A DNA stretch of 64,000 bases from Rhodobacteraceae bacterium UBA6796. GTDB lineage: Bacteria; Pseudomonadota; Alphaproteobacteria; Rhodobacterales; Rhodobacteraceae. A program made the translations under genes and the position numbers. Shown here one piece after another: positions 53,926 through 63,192 of this stretch; within the stretch, counting starts at the first letter, position 1; the number at the start of each line of letters is the position of its first letter. The notes under the pieces are model-generated. The model saw nothing but the letters and a program-made list of their open reading frames with translations, searched no databases and had not been told where the DNA came from. The stretch is taken from assembly GCA_002452815.1 (NCBI GenBank), contig DKFM01000001.1:62001-126000 (forward strand). Reading direction: 5' to 3'.

Positions 53926-53979
53926 GGGAGTATTTGAGCCAGGAGAAATATCGGGCTTCTTCTTGGCTCAAATACTCAC
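53926..53979. repeat. Dispersed intergenic element, inverted pair C
   Basis: GGGAGTATTTGAGCCAGGAG (53926-53945, plus strand) and its inverted partner AGTATTTGAGCCAAGAAG (read on the minus strand from 53976) around a 7-bp centre. It lies between two convergent genes, and its right edge reaches the choV stop codon. Lacks the GC hairpin of the other copies. Confidence 0.75.
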
Positions 53980-55031
53980 TGATCGCCGGTCATACCCTCG
54001 CGCGGGTTGATCAGCCGGGCGATGACGCCCTCGCGGGTGATGCGCCGACCATCGGACAGGGCCACGGCGGGGGTGCGGATCAACCGTTCCATCACCTCTT
54101 TCACCGGGGTGTCGATGGCCAGGGCGGGGCCTTCGGCCGGGCCGGTTTCGGCCAGATCCGCGGCGGTCAGCACGCCCAGCGGGTTCATATGCGCCACGAA
54201 ATCCGCGACATAGTCATCTGCCGGATTGGCGATGATGTCGCGCGCGGTGCCCAGTTGCACGATCCGCCCGCCTTCCATCAGCGCGATACGATTGCCCAGC
54301 TTGAAGGCCTCGTCCAGATCGTGGCTGACGAAGATGATCGTGCGTTTCAGCGTCGATTGCAGCTCCAGCAATTCATCCTGCAGCTTGGCACGGATCAGCG
54401 GGTCGAGCGCCGAGAAGGGCTCGTCCATCAGCAGGATCGGCGCCTCGGTGGCGAAGGCGCGGGCCAGACCGACACGTTGTTGCATGCCGCCCGACAGCTC
54501 GCTGACCTTGTGATCGGCCCAGTCGGCCAGCCCCACCATCTCCAACTGCGCGTCGACGCGCGCGCGGCGTTCGGCGCGGGTCATGCCGCCCAGTTCCAGC
54601 CCCAGGCCCACATTCTCGCGCACTGACCGCCAGGGCAGCAGGCCGAATTGCTGGAACACCATCGCCACGCGGCTCAGCCGGATGCGGCGCAGCGTGGCCG
54701 GGTCGGCGTGGGTCACGTCGACCAGCGCGTTGCCGTCGCAGACCTGCACCGCGCCCCGCACGACGGGGTTGAGCCCGTTCACCGCCCGCAGAAGCGTCGA
54801 TTTGCCTGACCCCGACAGCCCCATCAGCACCAGAATCTCGCCCTCGGCCACGCTGAGCGAGCAATCATGCACGCCCAGAACCTGCCCGGTGGTGTCCTGA
54901 ATCTCGGACCGGGTCAGCCCCCGATCCATCAGCGGCAGGGCGCGTTCGGGGTGATCGCCAAAGACGATGGAAACATTGTCAAACCGCACCGCAATGCCCG
55001 CGGTTTCCTTCGGATCGGTGATGCGGGTCAT
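53976..55031 (-). CDS. choV: Choline/betaine ABC transporter ATPase
   Basis: 351 residues, ProV/ChoV-type: Walker A GLSGSGKST (71-79), signature LSGGMQQR, Walker B ILLMDEPFSALDP, H-loop SHDLDEA, and a short C-terminal CBS-like regulatory tail (VKEVMERLIRTP, DGRRITREGVIARLI). The N-terminal FGDHPERALPLMDRGLTR is characteristic of the choline-type subfamily. The start overlaps the end of choW (ATGA). Part of choXWV, divergent from betIBA, which supports choline as the ligand. Confidence 0.94.
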   Translation of the reverse strand: MTRITDPKETAGIAVRFDNVSIVFGDHPERALPLMDRGLTRSEIQDTTGQVLGVHDCSLSVAEGEILVLMGLSGSGKSTLLRAVNGLNPVVRGAVQVCDGNALVDVTHADPATLRRIRLSRVAMVFQQFGLLPWRSVRENVGLGLELGGMTRAERRARVDAQLEMVGLADWADHKVSELSGGMQQRVGLARAFATEAPILLMDEPFSALDPLIRAKLQDELLELQSTLKRTIIFVSHDLDEAFKLGNRIALMEGGRIVQLGTARDIIANPADDYVADFVAHMNPLGVLTAADLAETGPAEGPALAIDTPVKEVMERLIRTPAVALSDGRRITREGVIARLINPREGMTGDQ

Positions 55032-55864
55032 TTCGGCCCCCCCATGCGCAGCATGCGGTCAAGCAGGATCGCCACGACAACGATGATGAAGCCCGATTCA
55101 AAGCCAAGGGCGGTGTTGACGGAATTGAGCGCGCGCACCACCGGCACGCCAAGCCCGTTGGCGCCCACCAGCGCCGCGATCACCACCATCGACAGCGACA
55201 GCATGATCGTCTGGTTCAGCCCGGCCATGATCTGCGGGGTCGCATAGGGCAGCTCGACCTTCCACAGAACCTGATTGGGTGTGGCGCCAAAGGCGCGGGC
55301 TGCCTCCAGCAGCGGCTGCGGGGTCGAGACCACGCCCAGATGCGTCAGCCGGATCGGCGCGGGCAGCACGAAGATCACCGTGGCGATCAGGCCGGGCACC
55401 ATGCCGATGCCGAAAAACACGATCGCGGGGATGAGGTAGACGAAGGTCGGAAGGGTTTGCATCAGGTCCAGAATGGGCTGCAACACGGCATGCAGCCGCG
55501 GCCGGTGGGCGGTGGCGATGCCGATCGGCACGCCCAGGGCCATGCAGACGACACAGGCCGACAACACCAGCGTCAGGCTTTCGGTCGTGGCCTTCCAATA
55601 GCCCTGGTTGAGGATGAACAGGAAGCCCGCAGTCACCAGCAGCGCGGTTTTCCAGTTGCGTTGCAGCGCGTAGGTCAGCGCCACGAAAACCCCCACGACC
55701 ACCAGCGGATGCGGCGTCTGCAGCACCCACAGAATGGCGTCGATCAGCGCCTGCATCAGTGCCGAGAGCGCATCGAAAAAGCCCGATGCGTTGTCCTTGA
55801 GCCAGTCGAAAACGATCTTCGCCGTTTTTCCGACAGGAATTTTATTGGCGGTCAGCCAATCCAT
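55028..55864 (-). CDS. choW: Choline/betaine ABC transporter permease
   Basis: 278 residues, about six to seven helices, ProW-like. The N-terminal MDWLTANKIPVGKTAKIVFDWLKDNA is amphipathic, and the coupling segment LLEAARAFGATPNQVLWKVELPYATPQIMAGL is diagnostic (two adjoining blocks). It is coupled to choV by an ATGA overlap and preceded by choX and a hairpin. Together they import choline or betaine. Confidence 0.94.
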   Translation of the reverse strand: MDWLTANKIPVGKTAKIVFDWLKDNASGFFDALSALMQALIDAILWVLQTPHPLVVVGVFVALTYALQRNWKTALLVTAGFLFILNQGYWKATTESLTLVLSACVVCMALGVPIGIATAHRPRLHAVLQPILDLMQTLPTFVYLIPAIVFFGIGMVPGLIATVIFVLPAPIRLTHLGVVSTPQPLLEAARAFGATPNQVLWKVELPYATPQIMAGLNQTIMLSLSMVVIAALVGANGLGVPVVRALNSVNTALGFESGFIIVVVAILLDRMLRMGGPK

Positions 55865-55890
55865 CGCCTGTTCTCCCTCGGGCGAAAGGG

Positions 55891-55910
55891 CCCCCTCCTG
55901 TGGGAAGGGG
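55891..55910 (-). other. Intercistronic hairpin between choX and choW
   Basis: On the minus strand CCCCTTCC, loop CACA, GGAGGGGG: an 8-bp stem with one T-G pair, 9 bases past the choX stop. Same position as the hairpins after the other binding-protein genes. Confidence 0.6.
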
Positions 55911-55919
55911 CCGATTGGG

Positions 55920-56849
55920 TCAGTTCAGTGCAGCGGTGACCGCGGCCAGTGCATCGCCGCCATCCTTGGTGGTCACGCCGTCCAGCCAGGGGGCCAGAAC
56001 CTCGGGGTGGGCGGCCAGCCAGGTCTTTGCCGCATCCATCGGATCGGTCCCGTCGTTCAGGATCGCGCCCATGATCTCGTTTTCCAGCTGCAACGAGAAT
56101 TCAAGGTTTTCCAGGAACTTGCCGGTGTTCGGGCATTCCGCGACATAGCCTGCGCGCACGTTGGTCGCGACCTCGGCGCCGCCGAAATCCGGGCCGAACC
56201 AGTCGTCGCCACCGGCCAGATAGGTCATCTTGAAATTGGCGTTCATCGGATGCGGTTCCCAGCCCAGAAACACGATCGGCTCGCCGGCCTTGTCCGCGCG
56301 TTCGACCTGCGCCAGCATCCCCTGTTCCGAGCTTTCGACAACGTCGAAGCCCTGCAGTTCGAACGCATTTCCGGTGATCATGTCGAGGATCAGGCGGTTG
56401 CCGTCATTGCCCGGTTCGATGCCATAGATCTTGCCGTCGAGTTCGGCCTTGTGGGCCGCGATGTCGGCGAAATCCTTGATCCCCAGTTCGGCGCCCTTGG
56501 CATTGGTGGCCAGCGTGTATTTCGCGCCCGTCAGGTTGACGCGCACGGTTTCGACGGTTCCAGCCTCGCGATAGGGCGCAATGTCGCCCTCCATCGTCGG
56601 CATCCAGTTGCCCAGGAACACATCGACATCGCCACCACCAAGCGCGGCATAGGTCACCGGCACCGACAACACCTTCACGTCGGTTTCATAGCCCAGTGCC
56701 TGCAGCACGGTCGAGGCGACGGCGGTGGTGGCGGTGATGTCGGTCCAGCCGACATCCGAAAAAATCACCTTGTCGCAGCCCGCGGCCTGCGCGGTTCCGG
56801 CCAGCGTCAGCGATGCCGCGCCTGCAAGAAGAAGGGAACGAAGGGTCAT
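55920..56849 (-). CDS. choX: Choline-type periplasmic binding protein
   Basis: 309 residues with a signal peptide (MTLRSLLLAGAASLTLAGTAQA), then AGCDKVIFSDVGWTDITATT, the opening of the ChoX/ProX-like OpuAC fold. The EPGNDGNRLILDMI and FLGWEPHPMN segments with aromatic residues fit the quaternary-ammonium aromatic box. The start at 56849 has GGGAGAGA upstream; a longer frame would run through betI. It is divergent from betI, with a BetI-type palindrome between. Confidence 0.93.
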   Translation of the reverse strand: MTLRSLLLAGAASLTLAGTAQAAGCDKVIFSDVGWTDITATTAVASTVLQALGYETDVKVLSVPVTYAALGGGDVDVFLGNWMPTMEGDIAPYREAGTVETVRVNLTGAKYTLATNAKGAELGIKDFADIAAHKAELDGKIYGIEPGNDGNRLILDMITGNAFELQGFDVVESSEQGMLAQVERADKAGEPIVFLGWEPHPMNANFKMTYLAGGDDWFGPDFGGAEVATNVRAGYVAECPNTGKFLENLEFSLQLENEIMGAILNDGTDPMDAAKTWLAAHPEVLAPWLDGVTTKDGGDALAAVTAALN

Positions 56850-56899
56850 AGGTCTCTCCCAGTTGGTTGCCCATAGTTTGGTCACAGGCTTTTTTGTTG

Positions 56900-56913
56900 A
56901 TTGACGAGTCAAT
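56900..56913. promoter_or_regulatory. BetI-type operator in the choX/betI gap
   Basis: A perfect inverted repeat ATTGAC-GA-GTCAAT in an AT-rich context (TTGATTGACGAGTCAATAAA), closely resembling the ATTGA...TCAAT arms of known BetI operators. It could control both divergent operons in response to choline. Confidence 0.7.
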
Positions 56914-56969
56914 AAACTTGCCTGTAGCTCCGTTTGGCAAGGACTTTTTACGAGAAGGTCACAAAACCG

Positions 56970-57551
56970 ATGCCGAAGCTTGGTGCAGAGCCTATTCGAC
57001 GGGCCGCCTTGGTGAAAGCCACGATTGAGACAGTGGGCGAGGCCGGATCGCTGGAGGTGACGGTCGCGCAGATCGCGCGGCGCGCGGGCATGTCCTCGGC
57101 GCTGGCGCATCATTACTTCGGCTCGAAAGAGCAGATCTTCCTGGCGGCGATGCGGTCGATCCTGTCGCTCTACGGGGCCGAGGTGCGCGGCGCACTGGCC
57201 ACGGCGCGCGACCCGAAGACCCGGTTGCACGCCGTGGTGTTGGGGTCGTTCGCCGCAGGCAGTTTCCGGCGTGAGGTGATTTCGGCCTGGCTGAATTTCT
57301 ATGTGCTGGCGCAGACCAACGCGCAGGCCCGGCGGTTGCTGCATATCTATCAGCGGCGGTTGAAGTCGAATCTGATGGTCGCGCTGCGCCCGCTGGTGGG
57401 CGTGCGGGCACCCGCCGTGGCGCGCGGGCTCGGGGCGCTGATCGACGGGGTCTATATTCGGGCCGCGCTGGCCGAAGGGGCGCCGGATCGCGCCTATGCG
57501 ACCGAAATCGTTATGGAATATCTGGACCGAGAGCTGGAGGAAACCCGATGA
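56970..57551 (+). CDS. betI: Choline-responsive TetR-family repressor BetI
   Basis: 193 residues. It begins [22 protein letters not shown], matching BetI (MPKxGxxPIRR...). The helix-turn-helix includes [33 protein letters not shown] (two adjoining blocks). It represses the betaine-synthesis genes without choline. I chose ATG 56970, with GAAGG upstream, over an earlier TTG because it reproduces the family N-terminus. It overlaps betB by ATGA. Confidence 0.93.
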   Translation: MPKLGAEPIRRAALVKATIETVGEAGSLEVTVAQIARRAGMSSALAHHYFGSKEQIFLAAMRSILSLYGAEVRGALATARDPKTRLHAVVLGSFAAGSFRREVISAWLNFYVLAQTNAQARRLLHIYQRRLKSNLMVALRPLVGVRAPAVARGLGALIDGVYIRAALAEGAPDRAYATEIVMEYLDRELEETR

Positions 57552-58999
57552 ACGCGCAACCGAAAGCAAGCCACTTCGTCAATGGCGACTGGCTGGAAGA
57601 CACCGCAGGCGATCTGATCGAGGTGACCTATCCGGGAACCGGTGCGGTGATCGCACGGCTGCATGCCGCCACCCCCGCGGTGCTGGAGGCGGCCCTGTCG
57701 GGGGCTGAACAGGCGCAACGCGCCTGGGCCCGGCTGAAGCCTGTCGAACGGGCGCGCGTGCTGCGTCGGGCGGCCGATCTGATCCGCGACCGCGGGGCGG
57801 CGCTGGCGCGTCTGGAAACGCTGGATACCGGCAAGCCGATCCAGGAGACCGAGGTTGCCGACTGGCCCTCGGGGGCGGATGCGCTGGAATATTTTGCCGG
57901 GCTCGCGCCCACGGTGACCGGCGAGACGATCCCGCTGGGGGGCGATTTCGCCTATACGATTCGGGAACCGCTGGGCGTCTGCGTTGGCATCGGTGCCTGG
58001 AATTACCCCAGTCAGATTGCCTGCTGGAAGGCGGCGCCCGCGCTGGCGATGGGCAATGCGATGGTGTTTAAACCGTCCGAGGTCACGCCTCTGGGCGCGC
58101 TGCAACTGGCCCAGATCTTCATCGAAGCCGGAATGCCGCCCGGCGTTTTCAACGTGGTTCAGGGATTTGGTGCGGTCGGCGCGGCGCTGGCGACCGATTC
58201 GCGCGTGGCCAAGGTCTCGCTGACCGGATCGGTGCCGACGGGGGCCAGGGTCTATGCCGCGGCGGCGGCGGGGATGAAGCATGTGACGATGGAACTGGGC
58301 GGCAAATCGCCCTTGATCGTGTTTGACGACGCCGATCTGGACAGCGCGGTGGGCGCCGCGATGCTGGGGAATTTCTATTCCTCGGGGCAGATCTGCTCGA
58401 ACGGAACGCGGGTGTTCGTGCAGGCGGGTATCAAGGCGGCGTTTCTGGACCGGCTGGCGGCGCGAACTGCCGCGATCCGCGCGGGCGACCCGCTTGACCC
58501 CGAGACGCAATTCGGCCCGCTGGTCAGCGCCGCGCAGCGCGACAAGGTGCTGGCCTATATCGAAGGCGCCAAACGTGAAGGGGCGCGTCTGGTCTGCGGC
58601 GGGTCTGCGGGCAACGAGGGGCCGCTTTTCGTGCAGCCGACCGTGTTTGCCGAGGTCACCGACCAGATGACTCTGGCGCGCGAGGAAGTCTTTGGTCCGG
58701 TTATGGCGGTCCTTGATTTCGAGACCGAGGAAGAGGTGATCGCCCGCGCGAATGCCACGCAATTCGGGCTGGCGGCTGGGGTGTTTACCGCCGATCTGGC
58801 GCGCGGGCACCGGGTGATCGGCCAGTTGCAGGCAGGCACCTGCTGGATCAACGCCTATAACCTGACCCCGGTCGAGATGCCCTTCGGGGCGGTCAAGGCC
58901 TCGGGGCTGGGGCGCGAGAATTCGAAGGCCGCGATCGAACACTATACCCAGGTGAAGACGGTCTATGTCGGCATGGGCCCGGTCGAGAGCCCCTATTGA
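57548..58999 (+). CDS. betB: Betaine aldehyde dehydrogenase
   Basis: 483 residues. It oxidises betaine aldehyde to glycine betaine with NAD(P). Cofactor motif [11 protein letters not shown] and [10 protein letters not shown], general base E249 in MELGGKSP, nucleophile C283 in [10 protein letters not shown], and the C-terminal [17 protein letters not shown], all as in BetB. The start overlaps the betI stop. Between its end and betA lies a dispersed hairpin element of about 52 bp. Confidence 0.96.
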   Translation: MNAQPKASHFVNGDWLEDTAGDLIEVTYPGTGAVIARLHAATPAVLEAALSGAEQAQRAWARLKPVERARVLRRAADLIRDRGAALARLETLDTGKPIQETEVADWPSGADALEYFAGLAPTVTGETIPLGGDFAYTIREPLGVCVGIGAWNYPSQIACWKAAPALAMGNAMVFKPSEVTPLGALQLAQIFIEAGMPPGVFNVVQGFGAVGAALATDSRVAKVSLTGSVPTGARVYAAAAAGMKHVTMELGGKSPLIVFDDADLDSAVGAAMLGNFYSSGQICSNGTRVFVQAGIKAAFLDRLAARTAAIRAGDPLDPETQFGPLVSAAQRDKVLAYIEGAKREGARLVCGGSAGNEGPLFVQPTVFAEVTDQMTLAREEVFGPVMAVLDFETEEEVIARANATQFGLAAGVFTADLARGHRVIGQLQAGTCWINAYNLTPVEMPFGAVKASGLGRENSKAAIEHYTQVKTVYVGMGPVESPY

Positions 59000-59004
59000 A
59001 CGCG

Positions 59005-59056
59005 CCGGGGGCTGTCTGCCCCCGGACCCCCGAGGATATTTGTGCCAAGATGAAAG
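59005..59056 (+). repeat. Dispersed intergenic element, copy D (betB-betA gap)
   Basis: An 8-bp hairpin CCGGGGGC / GCCCCCGG (loop TGTCT), A, CCCCCGAGG, then a tail ATATTTGTGCCAAGATGAAA. It fills nearly the whole betB-betA spacer, and betA's ribosome site begins right after its tail. Best-preserved single copy in the window. Confidence 0.85.
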
Positions 59057-59064
59057 CGGAAGCG

Positions 59065-60720
59065 ATGGACGCGGATTATGTGATCGTTGGGGCGGGTTCT
59101 GGCGGGTCGGCACTGGCGTATCGCTTGGCAGAGGCCGGGCGCAAAGTTACACTTATCGAACATGGCGGCAGCGATTTCGGCCCGTTCATCCAGATGCCAG
59201 CTGCACTTTCCTATCCTATGAACATGGGGATCTATGACTGGGGGTTCGACACCGAGCCCGAGCCGGCCCTGGGTGGGCGCCGCCTTGTGACGCCGCGCGG
59301 CAAGGTGATCGGCGGATCTTCCAGCATCAATGGCATGGTCTATGTGCGCGGTCATGCGCGCGATTTCGACCATTGGGCCGCAGCAGGGGCGGCGAGCTGG
59401 TCCTATGCCGACGTGCTGCCCTATTTCAAGCGGATGGAACACTGGCATGGGCATGCCGATGGCGGCGATGCCAGCTGGCGGGGGGACAGCGGACCTTTGC
59501 ATGTGACCCGCGGACCGCGCAAGAACCCGCTGTTCGGCGCCTTTATCGAGGCCGGGCGGCAGGCGGGCTATCCGGTGACCGAGGATTACAACGGCCGCCA
59601 GCAAGAGGGCTTTGGCCCGATGGAGGCCACGATCTGGAAGGGGCGGCGCTGGTCGACGGCGAATGCCTATCTGCGGCCCGCGCTGAAAGGTGGAAATCTG
59701 AGGATCATCAAGGGCTTCGCGCGCAAGGTTCAGATTGAGGGCGGGCGCGCCGTGGGCGTTGAAATCGCGCGCGGTGGGCAGATTTCGGTGGTCCGCGCGC
59801 GGGCCGAGGTGGTGCTGGCGGCGAGTTCGATCAACACGCCCAAGCTGTTGATGCTGTCAGGCATCGGGCCTGCCGCGCATCTGGCCGAACACGGGATTGC
59901 CGTGCTGGCCGACCGCCCCGGAGTGGGGGCGAACCTGCAGGACCACCTTGAAATCTATATGCAATTTGCCGCGCGGGAACCGATCACCCTGTTCAGGCAC
60001 TGGAACCTTTGGGGCAAGGCGCTGATCGGGGCACAATGGCTGTTCAGCAAGCGGGGATTGGGCGCATCGAACCAGTTCGAGGCCTGCGGGTTCATCCGCT
60101 CGGACAAGGGGATCGAGTATCCCGACATCCAGTATCACTTCCTGCCGATTGCGGTGCGCTACGATGGCAAGGCCGCCGCCGAGGGGCACGGGTTTCAGGT
60201 GCATACTGGCCCGATGCGCTCGAAATCGCGCGGGACGGTCACGCTGCGCTCTGCAAACCCGGATGACAAGCCGCTGATCCGGTTCAATTATATGAGCCAC
60301 CCGGACGATTGGGCAGAGTTTCGCAAATGCATCCGCCTGACGCGCGAGATTTTCGCGCAACCGGCGATGGCGGGGCATGTGCACCACGAAATCCAGCCCG
60401 GCGCCGGGGTGCAAAGCGATGAACAGATCGACGCCTTCATCCGCGACCACGCCGAAAGCGCCTATCACCCCTGTGGCACCGCGCGCATGGGGCAGGCGGA
60501 TGACCCGATGGCGGTGGTCGACCCGGAAGGCCGGGTGATCGGCGTCGACGGGCTGCGGGTGGCCGACAGTTCGATCTTTCCGCGCATCACCAATGGCAAT
60601 CTGAATGCGCCCTCGATCATGGTGGGCGAAAAGATCGCCGATCACATTCTGGGGCGAAGCCTGCCGCCAGAGCAGGCGGAGACCTGGATCAATCCCGATT
60701 GGGCAGTGGCGCAACGGTAA
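59065..60720 (+). CDS. betA: Choline dehydrogenase (GMC flavoprotein)
   Basis: 551 residues, the normal BetA length. It oxidises choline to betaine aldehyde. FAD motif [22 protein letters not shown] at the N-terminus, [20 protein letters not shown] (GMC signature 1), [16 protein letters not shown] (signature 2) and the C-terminal active-site [10 protein letters not shown] chose ATG 59065, which opens directly into the FAD domain; an ATG at 59050 lies in the repeat tail. Membrane-associated, feeding electrons to the respiratory chain. Confidence 0.96.
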   Translation: MDADYVIVGAGSGGSALAYRLAEAGRKVTLIEHGGSDFGPFIQMPAALSYPMNMGIYDWGFDTEPEPALGGRRLVTPRGKVIGGSSSINGMVYVRGHARDFDHWAAAGAASWSYADVLPYFKRMEHWHGHADGGDASWRGDSGPLHVTRGPRKNPLFGAFIEAGRQAGYPVTEDYNGRQQEGFGPMEATIWKGRRWSTANAYLRPALKGGNLRIIKGFARKVQIEGGRAVGVEIARGGQISVVRARAEVVLAASSINTPKLLMLSGIGPAAHLAEHGIAVLADRPGVGANLQDHLEIYMQFAAREPITLFRHWNLWGKALIGAQWLFSKRGLGASNQFEACGFIRSDKGIEYPDIQYHFLPIAVRYDGKAAAEGHGFQVHTGPMRSKSRGTVTLRSANPDDKPLIRFNYMSHPDDWAEFRKCIRLTREIFAQPAMAGHVHHEIQPGAGVQSDEQIDAFIRDHAESAYHPCGTARMGQADDPMAVVDPEGRVIGVDGLRVADSSIFPRITNGNLNAPSIMVGEKIADHILGRSLPPEQAETWINPDWAVAQR

Positions 60721-60774
60721 GGTTACCCACAGGATCTTGGTTGCAAATCCCTGCAGACCCGCCATATCTGGGTC

Positions 60775-61416
60775 ATGTTCAGGATTTGTTCATTTTTGCT
60801 GCTCTTGGCGCTGCCGGTATCTGCCGAGGTGGTCACCGGCCCGGCGCGGGTGATCGACGGCGATACGCTGGAAATCGGTGCAACGCGGGTGCGCCTGTTC
60901 GGCATTGATGCGCCGGAGCGCGCGCAAGATTGCGAAGACGCGGCGGGGCGGCGTTGGGCCTGCGGGGCCGCCGCCCGCGCGCGGCTGACAGACCTGGCGC
61001 AGGCGCAGGTGCGTTGCACCGGGCGCGATACCGATCGTTATGGCCGGATGGTCGGAACCTGCGCGGTGGAGGGCACCGATCTGGCGGCGGTTCTGGTGGC
61101 CGAGGGGCTGGCCTTCGCCTATCGGAAATACTCGGCAGATTATGTCGGATTGGAGGATCGGGCGCGACAGGCCCGGCGCGGTGTCTGGGCGGGGCAGGCC
61201 GTGCGTCCGGCAGAATTTCGCGCCGCAGGGCACATGGAGCAATCCCCGCGCGGTGCCTGTGCGATCAAGGGCAATATTTCCGCCAAGGGGCGACTGTATC
61301 ACATGCCGGGCGCACGCAGCTATCGGGCGACGCAGATCAACGCCGCGAAGGGAGAGCGTTGGTTCTGCACCGAAGCCGAGGCTCGCGCGGCCGGGTGGCG
61401 GAAGGCAGGCACATGA
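60775..61416 (+). CDS. Secreted staphylococcal-nuclease-like protein
   Basis: 213 residues. Signal peptide (MFRICSFLLLLALPVSA), then an SNase domain: VIDGDTLEIG (D30), RVRLFGIDAPE (R40, E48) and RDTDRYGRMVG (R91), the three catalytic positions of thermonuclease. EGLAFAYRKYSADYVGLEDRAR follows. A C-terminal extension with CAIKGNIS, YHMPGARSY and GERWFCTEAEARAAGWR is a conserved two-cysteine tail in many bacterial homologues. Probably a periplasmic or secreted nuclease. No partner gene. Confidence 0.88.
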   Translation: MFRICSFLLLLALPVSAEVVTGPARVIDGDTLEIGATRVRLFGIDAPERAQDCEDAAGRRWACGAAARARLTDLAQAQVRCTGRDTDRYGRMVGTCAVEGTDLAAVLVAEGLAFAYRKYSADYVGLEDRARQARRGVWAGQAVRPAEFRAAGHMEQSPRGACAIKGNISAKGRLYHMPGARSYRATQINAAKGERWFCTEAEARAAGWRKAGT

Positions 61417-61497
61417 TCCCGGTTTGACACGGGTCAAAGTGCCGCGCAGTTTGCCGACGTAGGTTGAGATCGAACAGAGCAGGAAAGGGAGAGACTC

Positions 61498-61737
61498 ATG
61501 TCGAATACGCCGCACACGCTGCAGGAAGAATTCCCGCAGGACATCGCGAAACTTCATGATCTGAAGGTTTCGAATGCGCATTTCGCACGTCTTCTGGAGG
61601 AATATGACGCGGTCAACGATCAGGTTCACCGGGCCGAGACCTATCTTGAGCCGATGAACAGCACGGCCGAGACCGAATTGCGCAAGAAACGTGCCGCGAT
61701 CAAGGATGAGATCGCGCGCATGATGATGGCTGTCTGA
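61498..61737 (+). CDS. YdcH/DUF465 family protein
   Basis: 79 residues, all-helical. EFPQDIAKLHDLKVSNAHFARLLEEYDAVNDQVHRAE is the DUF465 core (two adjoining blocks), ending with a basic AELRKKRAAIKDEIARMM helix. A small coiled-coil-type protein of unknown function, widespread in proteobacteria. GAAAGGGAGAG precedes the ATG and a strong terminator follows. Confidence 0.9.
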   Translation: MSNTPHTLQEEFPQDIAKLHDLKVSNAHFARLLEEYDAVNDQVHRAETYLEPMNSTAETELRKKRAAIKDEIARMMMAV

Positions 61738-61758
61738 GAAATATCAGAAACGCCGCGA

Positions 61759-61784
61759 AAGCCCCGGAAATCCGGGGCTTTTTT
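61759..61784 (+). terminator. Terminator of the DUF465 gene
   Basis: A 9-bp stem AAGCCCCGG / CCGGGGCTT with an AAAT loop, then a T-run (61779-61784). It lies at the junction with the convergent ScfR-type gene. Confidence 0.92.
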
Positions 61785-61787
61785 GTT

Positions 61788-63182
61788 TCAGGCGATGTCA
61801 TAGGGCAGCAGCCCGCGACGATCTGGGTTGATGCTGAGGCGCCGTTCCAGCGGGGGCACCGACCGCTGATGGCAGTCCTTGCGCTCGCAGATCCGGCAGG
61901 AAATGCCAATCGGCTGATAGGCCCGCGGATTGCTCAGTTCCATGTCGTCGGCATAGACCAGCCCGCGGGCATGGCTGACCTCGCAGCCCAGGCAGATCGC
62001 ATAGCGGCGCACCTGGGCGGTGAACGATCCGCCGGGTTTCGACACGTCGCGCGCCAGGCAAAGATAGCGCACCCCATCGGGCGTTTCGGCCAGTTGCCGC
62101 AGAAATTTCGTTGGCGTTTCAAAGGCCTGATGGACATTCCATAGCGGGCAGGCGCCGCCGAAACGGGCGAATTGCAACCGTGTGGCGGAATGGCGTTTGG
62201 TGATCGTGCCGGCCTGATCGACGCGCACGAAGAAGAAGGGAATCCCCTTGGCGCCCGGCCGTTGCAGGGTCGACAGCCGGTGTGCGACCTGTTCGAACGA
62301 GGCGCCGAAACTATCCGCCAGACGCTCCAGATCATGGCGTGTCTCTTGTGCGGCTTCCAGAAAGGTACGGTAGGGCATCAGCGCGGCGCCCGCGAAGTAG
62401 TTGGCCAGGCCGATCTTGGCAATGGCGCGCGCCGTGTCGGATTGAAAGCGCGCAAGGTCCAGCGTGGCCTCCAGCAATTCGTTCTGGGTAATCAGCGCAA
62501 CCTGATGCAGCAGTTGGAACGCCTGCGTGGCGCGCCCGACATGGGCCGACAGGCTGATCGTGTTGCCGTCACGTTGGCGCAAGGGGGAAATGTTCGAAAA
62601 CTGCACTTCGATCCCGCGGGCATTCAGGGCTTCGGTCGCCCTTTGTATCGGGTCCAACCGCTTGCCATCCGGGCAAGAAAAGCGTTCGGCCGCGCGATCG
62701 ACTGCGTCGATGTAATTGTCGCAATAGTGAAAGAAGTCGCGCACCTCTTCCCAAGGCGAAACCACTGTTTGGCCGGCCTCTCGCCCGAGGGCTTCGTCGA
62801 GTGAGGCCAGCCGTTCATGGGCCTGACGATAGGCACGATGCAGTTCCAGAAACGACCGTGCCAGCGCGGGGGCGTTCGAGGCCGCAAGCCGCAGATCGGC
62901 CAGCGGCGGGGCGCCATCGGCAAACACGGGATCGGCAAGGGCCTCGCGCATGTCGCTGACCAGACGTTCGGCATCGCCCGCAGACAGTTCGGTCACATCT
63001 AGGCCAAATTCGCCCGCCAGCGCCAGCACCACGGCCGCCGACACCGGGCGGTGATTGTTCTCCATCTGGTTCAGATAGGGCAGCGACACGCCGAGGCGGT
63101 CGGCAAACAGCTTTTGCGTCAGCCCGAGGCGTGCCCGGGTTTCCCGCAGCTTGACGCCTGCATAGAGTTTCTGAGTTGCCAT
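61788..63182 (-). CDS. ScfR/RamB-type XRE regulator of short-chain fatty-acid metabolism
   Basis: 464 residues. N-terminal XRE helix-turn-helix (KLRETRARLGLTQKLFADRLGVSLPYLNQMENNHR, read as two blocks, about 10-45), then a long middle region similar to IrrE-like peptidases but with QLLHQVAL where HExxH would be, and a cysteine-rich DUF2083 tail (CLGCEVSHARG, CRICERKDCHQRS). Family members control propionate/acetate use in response to acyl-CoA. The ATG at 63182 follows a GGGAGGG site. Two CTTTGCAAAG palindromes lie directly upstream. Confidence 0.9.
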   Translation of the reverse strand: MATQKLYAGVKLRETRARLGLTQKLFADRLGVSLPYLNQMENNHRPVSAAVVLALAGEFGLDVTELSAGDAERLVSDMREALADPVFADGAPPLADLRLAASNAPALARSFLELHRAYRQAHERLASLDEALGREAGQTVVSPWEEVRDFFHYCDNYIDAVDRAAERFSCPDGKRLDPIQRATEALNARGIEVQFSNISPLRQRDGNTISLSAHVGRATQAFQLLHQVALITQNELLEATLDLARFQSDTARAIAKIGLANYFAGAALMPYRTFLEAAQETRHDLERLADSFGASFEQVAHRLSTLQRPGAKGIPFFFVRVDQAGTITKRHSATRLQFARFGGACPLWNVHQAFETPTKFLRQLAETPDGVRYLCLARDVSKPGGSFTAQVRRYAICLGCEVSHARGLVYADDMELSNPRAYQPIGISCRICERKDCHQRSVPPLERRLSINPDRRGLLPYDIA

Positions 63183-63192
63183 GGCGCCCTCC

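Noticed and set aside
59050..59064. Upstream ATG of betA inside the repeat tail
   Set aside because: It would add five residues not typical of BetA, and its only GAGG box is too far upstream; ATG 59065 opens directly into the FAD motif.
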